Shown here one piece after another: positions 6,842 through 16,765 of a stretch of 64,000 nt of DNA. The notes under the pieces are model-generated. The model was not told the origin of the DNA, did no database searches, and saw only the letters and a list, made by a program, of their open reading frames with translations. Origin of the DNA: Helicobacter colisuis (GTDB lineage: Bacteria; Campylobacterota; Campylobacteria; Campylobacterales; Helicobacteraceae); NCBI RefSeq assembly GCF_023646285.1, contig NZ_JAMOKX010000002.1, forward strand, positions 1 to 64,000, written 5' to 3'. Made by a program: the position numbers and the translations under genes. How positions within the stretch are numbered: the stretch's first letter is position 1; the number at the start of each line of letters is the position of its first letter.

Positions 6842-9493
6842 GTGAAAAGTAACCAAACTCAAGAAATAGAGTTTATTTTTTCATTAATGAGAGAGTTGTT
6901 AGAGGAAGTAGCACCAGAGATTAGAGAAATTTTTATCGCCCTAAAAGAAGATAAAACTGCAGATTATGCTGCTAAAAAGGAAGTGTTAAAAGAGCTAGAA
7001 TCTAAAGATATTTCAAAGCTTATTAAAGCCTTTACTTTGTATTATTTGTTGCTTAATATTGTGGATGAGCGACATTTATTGAGTTTTAATTCAAAGGAGC
7101 ATATTAGCTTAATGCTAGATGAACTAAAAGCCCAAAGCTACGATGAAGAAGACATTAAAAGTGTGCTTAAAAAAATCAGATTTTATCCCGTCTTTACTGC
7201 GCATCCAACAGAATCACTGCGACGAACTTTTTTAGAGAGTTATCATGAAATGTATGATGATTTAAATCTTTGGTTTGGATTTGGAGAGAGTGCAGCTAAA
7301 GAGCATTTAAAATATCGCCTTAATTTACTTTGGCATAGTCATATTGTAAGAAGTGAGAAGATTGAAGTGCTTTTTGAATTAGACAATCTTTTGTATTTTA
7401 TGGAAAGTTCAATTTTACAAAGTGGAACTAATATTTTAGAAGAAGTGCAAAATGCCTTGCAAACACCACTTAAAAAATCTCCCATTAGGCTTGGAAGCTG
7501 GATAGGTGGAGATAGAGATGGGAATCCTTATGTTACTAATGGAGTGATGCTAGAAGTGATGAAGCGACAGCATCAGACGATTATTGAGCATTATTTAAAA
7601 CAAATTGATAAACTAAGCCGAGAACTCTCCATTGCTCAAGAATACACTAATCCCACACAAGAATTGCTAGAGAGTTTGGAAAAAGAAAAAGATCATCTTG
7701 ATGAAATGGCAAAAAAACTTTTTTTGCAAGAACCTTTTAGGGCTAAATTAACTTGTATGCGACAAAAATTGCAGAATCGAATTATGGCTTTAAATCTCCC
7801 ACAATCTGCGCTTTATGAAAATAAGCCTTATATGTATGAAAGCCCAAAAGAGTTTATTAAAGATATTGATATGATGTTAGAATCGCTAGACAAAAGAAGT
7901 GGAATCTATCTTAAAAAGCTTAAAAATCTCGTGCTTTTAGCAGGATTTCATTTAATGCAATTAGATTTTAGGCAGCATCGTGATGTATTTTGGAGGGCGC
8001 TTGCTGAAATTTTTTCATTATTGGGCTATGTGCAAGGAGATTTGTTGTTATTATCCAAAAAAGAACAAGCAGAGATTCTTAACAATGCCCTTGCTGCGCC
8101 ACTTTTAGACCTTAATTCTTTATATGGGAAGCTAAGCAAAGAATCACAAGAAATGTTGATGGCATTTATGAACTTTAGGTGGGCAAAAGATCGCATTAGT
8201 GATAATATTATTGATTCGTGTATTATCTCTATGTGTCAAGGAGCAAATGATTTATTGTGTGTGCTTTGGTTTGCAAAGCAATCAGGGCTTTGGAAGCAGG
8301 GCAAGAAAACTCGTATTTGCATTGCGCCTTTATTTGAGACAATTGGGGATTTAGAAAACGCCCCAGTGATTTTGCGTGAATTATGCTCTAATCCACACTA
8401 TACAGAGTATTTGCAATCGCGCAAAAATCATCAAGAAATTATGATTGGTTATTCTGATTCAAGTAAAGATGGCGGTATTTTTACTAGCAATTATTCTTTG
8501 CGTAAAGCAATTAATAATTTAATTGTTTTAGAAGAAGAGTTAAAGATAAAATTTCGTCTTTTCCACGGGCGTGGAGGGAGTGTTAGCCGTGGAGGTGGAG
8601 CGCTAGAGGATGCCTTGCTTTCTGCGCCAGATAATAGTGTGGCAGGATTTTTGAAAACAACTGAACAAGGAGAAGTGATTAGTGAGAAATATTTAAATCC
8701 CAAAAAGGCGGAATTTAGTTTTGCAAGTGCTTTGGCAAATTTGTTAAAAAAATCGGTGTATGACAAATATGGAACAAATAAGCAAGTTTGCAATCGTGAT
8801 TTTGAGGGTATTATGCAAAAGATTAGCGAAGAATCATTTAAAGCTTATAGGAATCTTGTCTATGAAACAGAGGGGTTTATTGAGTATTTCAAATCTGCAA
8901 CGCCTATTGAGTTTATCCAGCAGCTAAATATTGGATCACGCCCATCAAAGCGCAAGAATACACAAAATGTAGAAGATTTACGAGCGATTCCTTGGGTGTT
9001 TGCTTGGACGCAAAATAGGGCAATTATTCCAGCGTGGTATGGGCTTGGAAGTGGGTTAGAGTTAGCTAGTGCAAGGTTTGATAAAGAAATTTTGAGAAAT
9101 TGTTATAAAGAAGATTTATTTTTTAAAACTACAATTGATAATATTTCACAAGCTTTTTTAAAAGTGGATTTAGAGATTGCAAAGTATTATAATAAGTTTG
9201 TGGAAAATAGTGAGCTTAGAGAGAAAATTTGGCAAAAGATTAAAAATGAATATCATTTAACGCTGAAGTGGTTGTTGTATGTGCGTGGAGAAGAAACATT
9301 GCTTGAAACACAAAAACATATTCAAAAGTCTATTTTATTGCGAAAATCTTTTTTAACAAGTCTTAATTTCTTTCAACTTTATTTAATGGAGCAATACAAA
9401 GATGCGACTTATGCAGAACAAAAACAAAGGATTGCTAAACAAATTATTACTACTATTGTAGGAATTGCACAAGGCATTAGAAATACAGGTTGA
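6842..9493 (+). CDS. ppc: Phosphoenolpyruvate carboxylase
   Basis: Anaplerotic carboxylation of PEP to oxaloacetate. The 883-residue length is normal. The catalytic motif FTAHPTES includes His121; other family blocks are GSWIGGDRDGNPYVT (about 217-231), GYSDSSKDGGIF, FHGRGGSVSRGGG (the glycine-rich PEP/bicarbonate loop) and EQGEVISEKY. The start is GTG with Shine-Dalgarno AAGGAGT. The enzyme is absent from H. pylori but present in Campylobacter, which helps place the host. Monocistronic, ending in a strong hairpin shared with the convergent gene. Confidence 0.97.
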   Translation: MKSNQTQEIEFIFSLMRELLEEVAPEIREIFIALKEDKTADYAAKKEVLKELESKDISKLIKAFTLYYLLLNIVDERHLLSFNSKEHISLMLDELKAQSYDEEDIKSVLKKIRFYPVFTAHPTESLRRTFLESYHEMYDDLNLWFGFGESAAKEHLKYRLNLLWHSHIVRSEKIEVLFELDNLLYFMESSILQSGTNILEEVQNALQTPLKKSPIRLGSWIGGDRDGNPYVTNGVMLEVMKRQHQTIIEHYLKQIDKLSRELSIAQEYTNPTQELLESLEKEKDHLDEMAKKLFLQEPFRAKLTCMRQKLQNRIMALNLPQSALYENKPYMYESPKEFIKDIDMMLESLDKRSGIYLKKLKNLVLLAGFHLMQLDFRQHRDVFWRALAEIFSLLGYVQGDLLLLSKKEQAEILNNALAAPLLDLNSLYGKLSKESQEMLMAFMNFRWAKDRISDNIIDSCIISMCQGANDLLCVLWFAKQSGLWKQGKKTRICIAPLFETIGDLENAPVILRELCSNPHYTEYLQSRKNHQEIMIGYSDSSKDGGIFTSNYSLRKAINNLIVLEEELKIKFRLFHGRGGSVSRGGGALEDALLSAPDNSVAGFLKTTEQGEVISEKYLNPKKAEFSFASALANLLKKSVYDKYGTNKQVCNRDFEGIMQKISEESFKAYRNLVYETEGFIEYFKSATPIEFIQQLNIGSRPSKRKNTQNVEDLRAIPWVFAWTQNRAIIPAWYGLGSGLELASARFDKEILRNCYKEDLFFKTTIDNISQAFLKVDLEIAKYYNKFVENSELREKIWQKIKNEYHLTLKWLLYVRGEETLLETQKHIQKSILLRKSFLTSLNFFQLYLMEQYKDATYAEQKQRIAKQIITTIVGIAQGIRNTG

Positions 9494-9502
9494 TTAAAAG
9501 TA

Positions 9503-9530
9503 GCTAAAATCTATTTTAATAGATTTTAGC
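9503..9530. terminator. Bidirectional hairpin between ppc and the convergent gene
   Basis: GCTAAAATCTATT, TT and AATAGATTTTAGC form a perfect 13-bp stem with a 2-base gap at the centre (the real loop will be larger). It is followed on the plus strand by CCTCTTTTATTTT. It lies 10 bases after the ppc stop and 7 bases from the stop of the opposite gene. Confidence 0.8.
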
Positions 9531-9536
9531 CCTCTT

Positions 9537-10451
9537 TTATTTTGCTATTTCATCAATGGCATTAAGGGCATTTAAGCTTTTTGGATAGCCTATGTATGGG
9601 ACTAAAGCAGTGACTACTGCGATGAGCTTTGTTTTGTCATTTCCCATATTTAAATTTCCTTGTATATGGGCTTTGACTTGAGGTTCTACTCCCCCCATAG
9701 AGATTAGATAAACAAAGGTTATAAGCTCTCTAAAAGCCAGATCCAATCCTTTTCGCGTGTAATAATCGCCAAAGCAATTTGCACTTAAAAATTCATTGAT
9801 ATGTTTTTTATGAACAGGTGTGGAATCATACCTTTTTTCTATGGCTGTACCAAAGATATTTTTTTGTATTTCAAAACCTTTTTCTCTGCGATTTTGTTGG
9901 TTAGTGGTGCTTTGAGATTCTAAAGGTAGTTTTACTCCTTGTTGTTTAAAGATTTTGTTTGTAATGACTAAAGCATCTGCTACCTTTGCTATCCCAACAT
10001 AGGGGGTGGCTTGGTAAATAATTTCTTTAATTGCTATGGGATTTATTTTACTCTTTAAAGTTGCCTTTAACATAATCTCAAATTCTTCTTTTGCAGATAG
10101 GGCTACTAGAGAAGCTAGAATAAGCAAAAGTCTTTCATTTTCTTTTAAATTTGACTTTTGCCAAACTTCATCAAAAGCAAAATTGGCATAATTGGTAAAA
10201 AATTCTAAATCCTCTTTTGGTAAGGCACTAGTGCCAAAAAGTTTTTGTAAATTTTCTTTAGCTTGTGGTGTTAGGGTATTCATATTCTCTCCTTTAGATA
10301 AATTTAAAGAATAATTTCTTTCTTCAATTTCTGTAGAAAAAAGATGTGTTCCTAAAGAACTCAATGTGGTTGCACCAAGTAAAATTTTACTTGAAGTCTT
10401 TAAAAAGTCTCTACGCGATTCTTTGTTGTCTTGTTTTGTTTGATTTGGCAT
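9537..10451 (-). CDS. Tat-exported carboxymuconolactone decarboxylase-family protein
   Basis: The 304-residue product starts with a twin-arginine signal: SRRDFLK at about residues 12-18 followed by a hydrophobic stretch (ILLGATTLSSLG), so it is predicted to be exported folded to the periplasm. Two carboxymuconolactone decarboxylase (CMD) repeats follow, about residues 75-165 and 215-300 (TPYVGIAKVADAL and LVPYIGYPKSLNAL). The CxxC pair of AhpD-type peroxidases is absent; the only cysteine in the second repeat is in SANCFGDYY. It is therefore unlikely to be an AhpD disulfide reductase, and its substrate is unknown. Shine-Dalgarno AAGGAA. The gene stands alone. Confidence 0.85.
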   Translation of the reverse strand: MPNQTKQDNKESRRDFLKTSSKILLGATTLSSLGTHLFSTEIEERNYSLNLSKGENMNTLTPQAKENLQKLFGTSALPKEDLEFFTNYANFAFDEVWQKSNLKENERLLLILASLVALSAKEEFEIMLKATLKSKINPIAIKEIIYQATPYVGIAKVADALVITNKIFKQQGVKLPLESQSTTNQQNRREKGFEIQKNIFGTAIEKRYDSTPVHKKHINEFLSANCFGDYYTRKGLDLAFRELITFVYLISMGGVEPQVKAHIQGNLNMGNDKTKLIAVVTALVPYIGYPKSLNALNAIDEIAK

Positions 10452-10571
10452 TGTTGTTTCCTTATTGTTGTTGTTTCTAAGAATCCTATTAAACTAGGAT
10501 TTTGTATTATAAAAGATGAGAGTTAGTCTAAGTCAAGAGAGAAAGAGTTTTTTTAATGGTTTTTTACAAAA

Positions 10572-11801
10572 TTATTTTAAACCCCATTGTCTTTTGTATT
10601 GCTTTATTCTTTTTGCGTTAAGAAGGAGATAGATTCTACAAGCAATGATGAGACATATTGTAATAATGAGTGCTAAAGGTAGTGGGCTATTTGCTTCTAA
10701 ATAACTTACAACAAAGGAAATTCCTCCAGCTAAAGTAAATTGAATCGCGCCAAGTATTGCAGAAGCACTACCGGAATTTTCTTTGAATCTAGCCATTGCT
10801 AAAGTGGTGGTATTAGGGATAATAAATCCAAGCATTCCAATCATAAAAAAGAGTAAAATCTCAAAAACCAAAAATCCTAAATCAAAAAAACCAGCAATGG
10901 TAAGTAAAAGTGCGATTCCAAACATTGTAGTAAAAGAAAATGGCAAGACATAATAAGGCGAATAGCGACGCACGATTCTAGCATTGATATTGGCAAATAT
11001 CATAAAGTTTGCTGCGTTGATACCAAAAAGAATCCCATAGCTTTTCTCACTCAAACCATAATAATCTATAAAAACATACGATGATCCAGTGATATAGGCA
11101 AATATTGTAGCCATAGCAAAGCTAGAGGAAAAAACATAGATTTTAAAGCGGCGATCTTTGAGTATTTTGATATAGTTGTTAAAAATTTCTTTAGAGTTAA
11201 ATTTAAGAGAAGCTGTATTTTCTTTTATGTTATTAAGTCCTAAAAAAATAAGAAGAAGCAAAAAGATTCCAAGCCCAAACAATACCGCAAAAATACTTTT
11301 CCACGAAAAATAATCTAGCAAAATACTTCCAAGTCCTGGTGAGAGCATTGGAACTAAAGAAGAAATAACCATCATAAGAGCAAAAACGCTTGCAGCTTCT
11401 TTAAGTTCGAAGTTATCATTCACAATTGCCCTTGCAATAACTACACCAGCGCAACCCCCTAGAGCTTCTAAAAAGCGAAAAAAGATAAAGGTGTAAATGG
11501 AATCAAAGCTAATACACGCAAGGCTTGAGAGTATAAAAAGTAAGATTCCCAAATAAAGTGGTTTTTTGCGCCCATAAATATCGCTAAGCGGTCCATAAAG
11601 TAATTGTCCTAGTGCAAAAGCAATGAAAAAACTTGCTAAAGAAAGCTGTGTATAAAAAGAGTTTGTAGAAAATGATTTTTGCACTTCTCCTAGGGCAGGC
11701 AAATACATATCTGTAGAAAGAGGTGCAAGAGATGACATAAATGCCAAAATAATAATAAGATTGAATTTCTTAAATCCTTTTAAGCTAGTTTGCTTTTGCA
11801 T
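10572..11801 (-). CDS. Bcr/CflA-family drug-resistance MFS transporter
   Basis: Inner-membrane major facilitator of 409 residues with 12 predicted helices. The N-terminus has MSSLAPLSTDMYLPALGEV, the family signature with the TDMYLPALP-like motif, and the loop 2-3 motif ALGQLLYGPLSDIYGRKKPLY is intact. GFIIPNTTTLAMARF in the second half is also typical of Bcr/CflA proteins. The likely role is proton-driven export of drugs or metabolites; the substrate cannot be told. The start at 11799-11801 has Shine-Dalgarno AAGGAT. Divergent from rmuC, sharing an AT-rich promoter region. Confidence 0.9.
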   Translation of the reverse strand: MQKQTSLKGFKKFNLIIILAFMSSLAPLSTDMYLPALGEVQKSFSTNSFYTQLSLASFFIAFALGQLLYGPLSDIYGRKKPLYLGILLFILSSLACISFDSIYTFIFFRFLEALGGCAGVVIARAIVNDNFELKEAASVFALMMVISSLVPMLSPGLGSILLDYFSWKSIFAVLFGLGIFLLLLIFLGLNNIKENTASLKFNSKEIFNNYIKILKDRRFKIYVFSSSFAMATIFAYITGSSYVFIDYYGLSEKSYGILFGINAANFMIFANINARIVRRYSPYYVLPFSFTTMFGIALLLTIAGFFDLGFLVFEILLFFMIGMLGFIIPNTTTLAMARFKENSGSASAILGAIQFTLAGGISFVVSYLEANSPLPLALIITICLIIACRIYLLLNAKRIKQYKRQWGLK

Positions 11802-11899
11802 AGTAATCCTTTTTGAAGTTTATAGGGTTTAAAAATGAGAAAATATAAAAATAGGGTTTATAAGAATAAGCTTCACAATTTTAGGTTAAATAATATAAA

Positions 11900-11907
11900 A
11901 TTATAAT
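11900..11907. promoter_or_regulatory. Overlapping -10 boxes in the MFS/rmuC divergent region
   Basis: AAAATTATAATTAAG contains TATAAT on the plus strand (11902-11907, towards rmuC) and on the minus strand (11900-11905, towards the MFS gene). In such AT-rich DNA this may be chance. Confidence 0.3.
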
Positions 11908-12009
11908 TAAGTTTGCTTTGCAAAAAATAAGTAAAATATCCATAAGTTTGGCGCTAGAGAAATTAGCATTAGCAAAAGCAATAATAAGAAAATAAAAGAG
12001 GATTAGCAG

Positions 12010-13353
12010 ATGGAGTATGTGGTTTTAATACTTGTTGTGACACTCGTTGCTTTGGTGGCGTGGGTTGTATTTCAAAAATATCATTTAGGTAAAGAGATTT
12101 GGAATCTAAAGACTCACTTAGAAGCTTTACAGAATCTTGAAGGGGAGCAAAGACAAAAGCTAGAAGCAATCACTCAAAGTTATTATGAATCTTTGCGAAA
12201 CAATACAAAACTTCAAGGGCAATTAGAGCGAATGGAAGATTTGCAAAAAATCAATGTAGAACAAAAAGAAAAAATAGAAGAAATGACAATCCTTTATCAA
12301 AATACACTCGCCAAAAAGGCAGAAGCACAAACTCAACTTGAATCTCAAACAAAGCTTTTAAATTCTCTTGAACAAAAATACGCACAAAGCCTTGCTACTC
12401 TTAAAGCCGAGTTTGAACAATCAATTCAGAATCAATCACAGCGAATGTTAGAACAAAATAAACTTCATCTTATGGAGGATTCTAAAAAGATACTTGATTC
12501 CATCTTTTCTCCCGTGCAAGAAAGTCTAAAAGAGTATAAAGAAAGTTTGGTAGCCAATGAAATAAAACTAGAGACAAATATTAAAAATATGTTTGCTTAT
12601 AGTCAAGAAATAGGGCAAAATGCTGATAAACTCGCGCAGATTCTAAAAGGAGATAAAAAAATCCGCGGAAATTTTGCAGAGATTCAACTTAAAAATGTGC
12701 TAGAGCATAGTGGATTAATAGAAGGGGAGCAATATAAACTTGAAGCACATTTTGTGCATGAGGGAAGTGGGTATCGTCCTGATGCGGTGGTATATTTGGA
12801 TAAACAAAAGAGTATTATTATTGATTCTAAGTTTCCTTTGCCTAATGACTTTAGCTTTGAATTGCTAGATAGGAGTGTGTGTCAAGAGATTGCCCAAAAT
12901 CTTAAAAATCGAATTGATGAACTTGCTAAAAAACCTTATGCTAATTTTGAGACTTACACTTATGAATTTGTGCTACTTTTTATCCCTTATCAAAATATCC
13001 TTGATCTTGCACTAAGCGTGGATAATGGAATTTATCAATATGCTTATTCAAAAAAGGTTTATCTCACTACTCCACATACGCTTTTTATGGCATTAAAGAC
13101 CATTGAAGTTAGCTGGACTTACATTGAAAGTGATGAAAAAGTCATGAAGGCTTTGGGGGATATTAGAAACTTCTATGGGAAATTTGAAGGGATTGTGGAG
13201 GATTTTGAAAAGCTAAAAGCGCTCATTGGAAAACTGGGAAAACAAAGTGATGAAATGGAGGCTAAAATGATAAGTGGGCGAGGCAGTCTTGCATCAAGAT
13301 TTCAAAAGCTTGGGGAAGTGGAAAAAAAGATTGGCAAAAAATTATTGGAATAG
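12010..13353 (+). CDS. rmuC: RmuC-family DNA recombination protein
   Basis: Predicted nuclease-fold protein that limits inversions between short repeats in E. coli. The 447-residue product has an N-terminal membrane helix (about residues 3-20, VLILVVTLVALVAWVVF), a long coiled coil (about 25-165, Glu/Gln/Lys-rich) and the RmuC domain from about 180 on. That domain includes GNFAEIQLKNVLEHSGL, SGYRPDAVVYL, IIIDSKFPL (restriction-endonuclease-like Asp-x-Lys) and the C-terminal ISGRGSLASRFQKLGE. Shine-Dalgarno GAGGA. The 3' end overlaps the convergent fliR by 12 bases. Confidence 0.93.
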   Translation: MEYVVLILVVTLVALVAWVVFQKYHLGKEIWNLKTHLEALQNLEGEQRQKLEAITQSYYESLRNNTKLQGQLERMEDLQKINVEQKEKIEEMTILYQNTLAKKAEAQTQLESQTKLLNSLEQKYAQSLATLKAEFEQSIQNQSQRMLEQNKLHLMEDSKKILDSIFSPVQESLKEYKESLVANEIKLETNIKNMFAYSQEIGQNADKLAQILKGDKKIRGNFAEIQLKNVLEHSGLIEGEQYKLEAHFVHEGSGYRPDAVVYLDKQKSIIIDSKFPLPNDFSFELLDRSVCQEIAQNLKNRIDELAKKPYANFETYTYEFVLLFIPYQNILDLALSVDNGIYQYAYSKKVYLTTPHTLFMALKTIEVSWTYIESDEKVMKALGDIRNFYGKFEGIVEDFEKLKALIGKLGKQSDEMEAKMISGRGSLASRFQKLGEVEKKIGKKLLE

Positions 13354-14112
13354 AATCGTAAGTGCATCAATGGCGCTTAAGAATTCTTTCTTAAAGTGAA
13401 TCATAATGGCAGGAACAATAACAATTAAAACAGCAAAGGCAACAGCGATTTTTACAGGAAAACCGATGGCAAGAAGGTTAAATTGAGGGTGAGCTTTCAT
13501 AATCATTCCAAAAATAATATCAGAAAGTAAAATGAGGGCAATAATAGGAAAAGACATAGTTAGTCCGATGACAAAAAGATTAGAAAAAGCTTTTATGATA
13601 TAAGAAATATAATTATGAGAATATAAAAAGCCACCCAATGGAATCTCTTTAATGCTTTCTCCTACAAAATACAAAAATAAATGATGATAATCAAGTGCTA
13701 GAACAACCATCAAAGCAAGAAGTGTGAGAAGTTGCCCCACAATTGGTTTTTGTGCGCCTGTTACGGGATCATAGGCATTAGCAATGGTTAATCCCATAGC
13801 AAAAGAAATCACTTCTCCGCCAAAAGAAATCATTCCAAAAACAATTTGTAAGGCAAAGGAAGCCAAAAAACCTAGCATAATTTCGGTGATTCCTGCGATA
13901 ATAAATTCTAAAATAGATAGATTGCTTGGTGGCATTGTTGTTACTAGTGGAAGAAACAAAATAGTTAGCCAAAAAATAAAAATACCTTTGATTTGTGTGC
14001 TAATGAGTTGATTTTCAAAAAAAGGAAAAAAGGCGATGATACCAGCAAATCGCAAAAGAAGCAAAAGGAAGTTGATAACATTCCCTTCAGTAAGATAGGC
14101 TAAAAACTCCAT
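13342..14112 (-). CDS. fliR: Flagellar type III export protein FliR
   Basis: Integral membrane component of the flagellar export gate (FliPQR). The 256-residue protein has several strongly hydrophobic helices. Family-typical stretches include LLLLLRFAGIIAFFPFF near the N-terminus, ILEFIIAGITEIMLGFLASFALQIVFGMISFGGEVIS with the conserved GE pair, and GLTIANAYDPVTGAQKPIVGQLL. Downstream of the LolD-like gene by 8 bases, in a tsf-distal operon. A flagellated organism is implied, consistent with the FlaC-like gene. Confidence 0.93.
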   Translation of the reverse strand: MEFLAYLTEGNVINFLLLLLRFAGIIAFFPFFENQLISTQIKGIFIFWLTILFLPLVTTMPPSNLSILEFIIAGITEIMLGFLASFALQIVFGMISFGGEVISFAMGLTIANAYDPVTGAQKPIVGQLLTLLALMVVLALDYHHLFLYFVGESIKEIPLGGFLYSHNYISYIIKAFSNLFVIGLTMSFPIIALILLSDIIFGMIMKAHPQFNLLAIGFPVKIAVAFAVLIVIVPAIMIHFKKEFLSAIDALTILFQ

Positions 14113-14119
14113 AATTGGA

Positions 14120-14761
14120 TTATTCCAAAGTTTTTAGAGTTGCATTTTCTAGTTTATAGGAACGGGAGGCTTTATGCGCCAAAAGGGGATCGTGGGTAAC
14201 AAAAATTAAGAGTGAATGATTGGAGCGCACATAAGCAAAAAGTGATTCCATTACATTCATAGCTGTTTCTCTATCAAGATTGCCTGTAGGCTCATCAGCA
14301 AAAATAATTTGTGGCTTTTTAGTTAGGATTCTAGCAATGGACAATCTCTGCTGTTGTCCGCCACTCAAAGCGCCGATATTGTGATCTAAAACCTGTTCAA
14401 TCCCAAAGAGTTTAAGTAGGGATTTATCAATTTTTTCTCCACTTAAAAGCGACGCAACTTGCAGATTCTCATAAGCACTAAAGCCTAAAAAAAGATAGTG
14501 GGATTGAAAAATAATACCAATTTTTTTACGCCTTAGGGCTAAAAGTTCTTTTTGTGGGAGAGAATAAATGTTTAAATCAAAGAGAGAGACTTCACCATTT
14601 TGAGGCTTTAAAAATGAAGAAAGTAAGTGCAAAAGAGTGCTTTTTCCACTCCCACTTACACCCATTATGGAGATAATCTCACCTTCTTTAGCTCGGAAGT
14701 TAAGATTCTCTATAATTGGCTTTTCATAGCCAAAAGAAAGATTTTTGGCTTCTAACAACAT
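14120..14761 (-). CDS. ABC transporter ATP-binding protein, LolD/FtsE type
   Basis: A 213-residue cytoplasmic ATPase with Walker A GVSGSGKST (about residues 35-43), signature LSGGQQQRLSIAR, Walker B IIFADEPTGNLD and switch His in VTHD. The wording DEPTGNLD with the short length puts it in the LolD/FtsE/MacB branch, which works with a separate membrane subunit. No permease gene lies beside it, so lipoprotein release versus another envelope role is open. The Shine-Dalgarno is poor. It begins 8 bases after the tsf stop, suggesting translational coupling. Confidence 0.88.
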   Translation of the reverse strand: MLLEAKNLSFGYEKPIIENLNFRAKEGEIISIMGVSGSGKSTLLHLLSSFLKPQNGEVSLFDLNIYSLPQKELLALRRKKIGIIFQSHYLFLGFSAYENLQVASLLSGEKIDKSLLKLFGIEQVLDHNIGALSGGQQQRLSIARILTKKPQIIFADEPTGNLDRETAMNVMESLFAYVRSNHSLLIFVTHDPLLAHKASRSYKLENATLKTLE

Positions 14762-14769
14762 TGTAAAGA

Positions 14770-15837
14770 TTAACCAAGCTGTGCAGCTACTTCATCAGCA
14801 AAGTTGCATTCTTGCTTTTCGATTCCCTCACCCAATTCAAATCGCACATATTCAACTACTTCAATAGAGTCGCCAAGTTCTTTACCTTTTTCTGCTAAAA
14901 CTTGCGCGATTGTTTTTTTGTCATCCATTACAAAGAATTGTCCAAGTAAAGTTAATCTTTGATCAAGTAAAGTTGAATCAGCTTTAAAGCGTTCAATTTG
15001 TCCAGGAAGGATTTTATCCCAAATAGCTTCAGGCTTACCTTGTGCTTTTAAGTCTGCCTTGAGTGCTTCTTCTTGCTTTGCGATAATTTCATCAGTAAGT
15101 TCTAGCTGACTAATGTATTGTGGGATTTTGTGAAGCGGCTTTCCTAAGCGTTTTAATTCTTCGTTTTCTTTTTCAAGTTCTGCAATGAGAGCGGTTTTTT
15201 CTCTCTTGATAAAATCCATATCAAAAGAATGGTAGCTAATTACTTGTGGCTTCATTGCCGCAGCGTGCATACAAAGATTTTTAGTTAGATCTGCTAGTTT
15301 AGCTACATTATCTTCTTTTTGGCATTTAAGAGCAATGATAACGCCAACACGACCATTGGAATGCACATAAGCATTGACAATTCCACTGCCTTTGGCTTCT
15401 ACTTTTGCAATTCTTCTAACAACGATATTTTCACCGATTTTTGCAATTTGCGTCTTAAGATATTCTTCAAATTTTGTGCCATCTAGATTTAGAGTGTGTA
15501 ATTCCTCAGCGCTAGAAACACTAGAATCTTGAATTATAGCAATAGTTTTTGCACTTAGCTCTTTAAAGCCTTCGTTTTTAGCCACAAAATCGGTTTCAGA
15601 GTTAATTTCTACCATACTTGCTTTTTTGAAATCAGGTGAAACTTGAATGCTAATACTCCCCTCAGCGGCTACTCTATCTGCCTTTTTAGCGGCTTTGCTT
15701 AAGCCTTTTTCGCGTAGGTATTCTACAGCTTTTTCTAAGTCTCCATTGGTTTCAACTAGGGCTTTTTTGCAGTCCATCATTCCTGCATCAGTCATTTCTC
15801 TTAGTTGTTTAACGAGTTGGGCACTAATTTCTGCCAT
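14770..15837 (-). CDS. tsf: Translation elongation factor Ts
   Basis: Nucleotide exchange factor for EF-Tu. The UBA-like N-terminus is textbook: LVKQLREMTDAGMMDCKKAL and NGDLEKAVEYLREKGLSKAAKKADRVAAEG. The core contains SETDFVAKNEGFKEL, which contacts EF-Tu. At 355 residues it is longer than E. coli EF-Ts but normal for epsilonproteobacteria, which carry an extended C-terminal domain. It follows rpsB after 3 bases, the universal rpsB-tsf arrangement. Confidence 0.97.
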   Translation of the reverse strand: MAEISAQLVKQLREMTDAGMMDCKKALVETNGDLEKAVEYLREKGLSKAAKKADRVAAEGSISIQVSPDFKKASMVEINSETDFVAKNEGFKELSAKTIAIIQDSSVSSAEELHTLNLDGTKFEEYLKTQIAKIGENIVVRRIAKVEAKGSGIVNAYVHSNGRVGVIIALKCQKEDNVAKLADLTKNLCMHAAAMKPQVISYHSFDMDFIKREKTALIAELEKENEELKRLGKPLHKIPQYISQLELTDEIIAKQEEALKADLKAQGKPEAIWDKILPGQIERFKADSTLLDQRLTLLGQFFVMDDKKTIAQVLAEKGKELGDSIEVVEYVRFELGEGIEKQECNFADEVAAQLG

Positions 15838-15840
15838 TTT

Positions 15841-16641
15841 TTACTCCTTATTTTCAGTGTTTTCTGTGAAATCTTCTTCTTTCATTGCTTCTTCAATTAC
15901 TTCTTGTTTTTCTTTTTCGCTTGCAGGTTCAGAAACTTCATTGTTTTCTGGAATCTCTCCACCCGCGATAGCTCTTCCTTCAGTAATTGCTTCTGCAATT
16001 TCTTTACAGAAAAGTTGAATAGAGCGAATTGCATCATCATTTCCAGGAATTGGGTAATCTACCATATCAGGATCGCAGTTTGTATCAAGTGGTGCTACTA
16101 CAGGAATCCCAAGTCTTCTAGCTTCTGCAACAGCAATTTTTTCTTTAGCCGCATCAATTACAAAAATCATATCAGGTGCTTTTTTAAGTTGTCTTACTCC
16201 GCCAAGGTATTGAGTTAATTTCTCTTTTTTTCTTTGAATCATTAACTTTTCTTTCTTGGTTAGCAAATCAATTTGTCCGCTTGATTCCATTTCTTCAATG
16301 ATTTCAAGTTTGCGAATAGATTTTCTAATAGTAGAGAAGTTAGTGAGCATACCACCAAGCCAACGATAATTAACATAAGGTGCATTTACGCTTTCTGCAT
16401 ATTGTTTAAGTGTTTCACTTGCTTGTTTTTTAGTTCCAACAAACATAATAGTTTTGCCTTCAGCTGCAGCATCTCTTACGATATTGTAAGTGTAGCGAAA
16501 ATAACGCAAAGTCTTTTGCAAGTCAATAATGTGAATATTTTTTCTTACACCAAAAATAAATTTTTTCATTTTTGGATTCCAGCGTCTTGTTTGGTGCCCA
16601 AAATGCACACCACATTCTAAAAGATCTTTCATTGTTACCAT
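15841..16641 (-). CDS. rpsB: 30S ribosomal protein S2
   Basis: Small-subunit protein of 266 residues. Family blocks: [28 protein letters not shown] at the start, [29 protein letters not shown] and [17 protein letters not shown]. The C-terminus is an acidic Glu-rich tail (about residues 240-266), somewhat longer than the E. coli protein. It is the first gene of the rpsB-tsf-lolD-like-fliR run, all on the minus strand. Confidence 0.98.
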   Translation of the reverse strand: MVTMKDLLECGVHFGHQTRRWNPKMKKFIFGVRKNIHIIDLQKTLRYFRYTYNIVRDAAAEGKTIMFVGTKKQASETLKQYAESVNAPYVNYRWLGGMLTNFSTIRKSIRKLEIIEEMESSGQIDLLTKKEKLMIQRKKEKLTQYLGGVRQLKKAPDMIFVIDAAKEKIAVAEARRLGIPVVAPLDTNCDPDMVDYPIPGNDDAIRSIQLFCKEIAEAITEGRAIAGGEIPENNEVSEPASEKEKQEVIEEAMKEEDFTENTENKE

Positions 16642-16765
16642 ATTTTTCTCCTATTTAATGTTTTTGGTTTTCCCTCCACGCCCCTTAACAAAGTCCAAAA
16701 ATATAAGGAATTTGCAACCTCACTTAGGATTAGCGTGTGTGAGTTGATAAAAATAAAAGCCTAAA

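Noticed and set aside
15647-16218. Long plus-strand frames rich in Phe, Ser and Cys
   Set aside because: They are antisense to tsf and rpsB; the Phe/Ser richness mirrors Lys/Glu-rich ribosomal genes.
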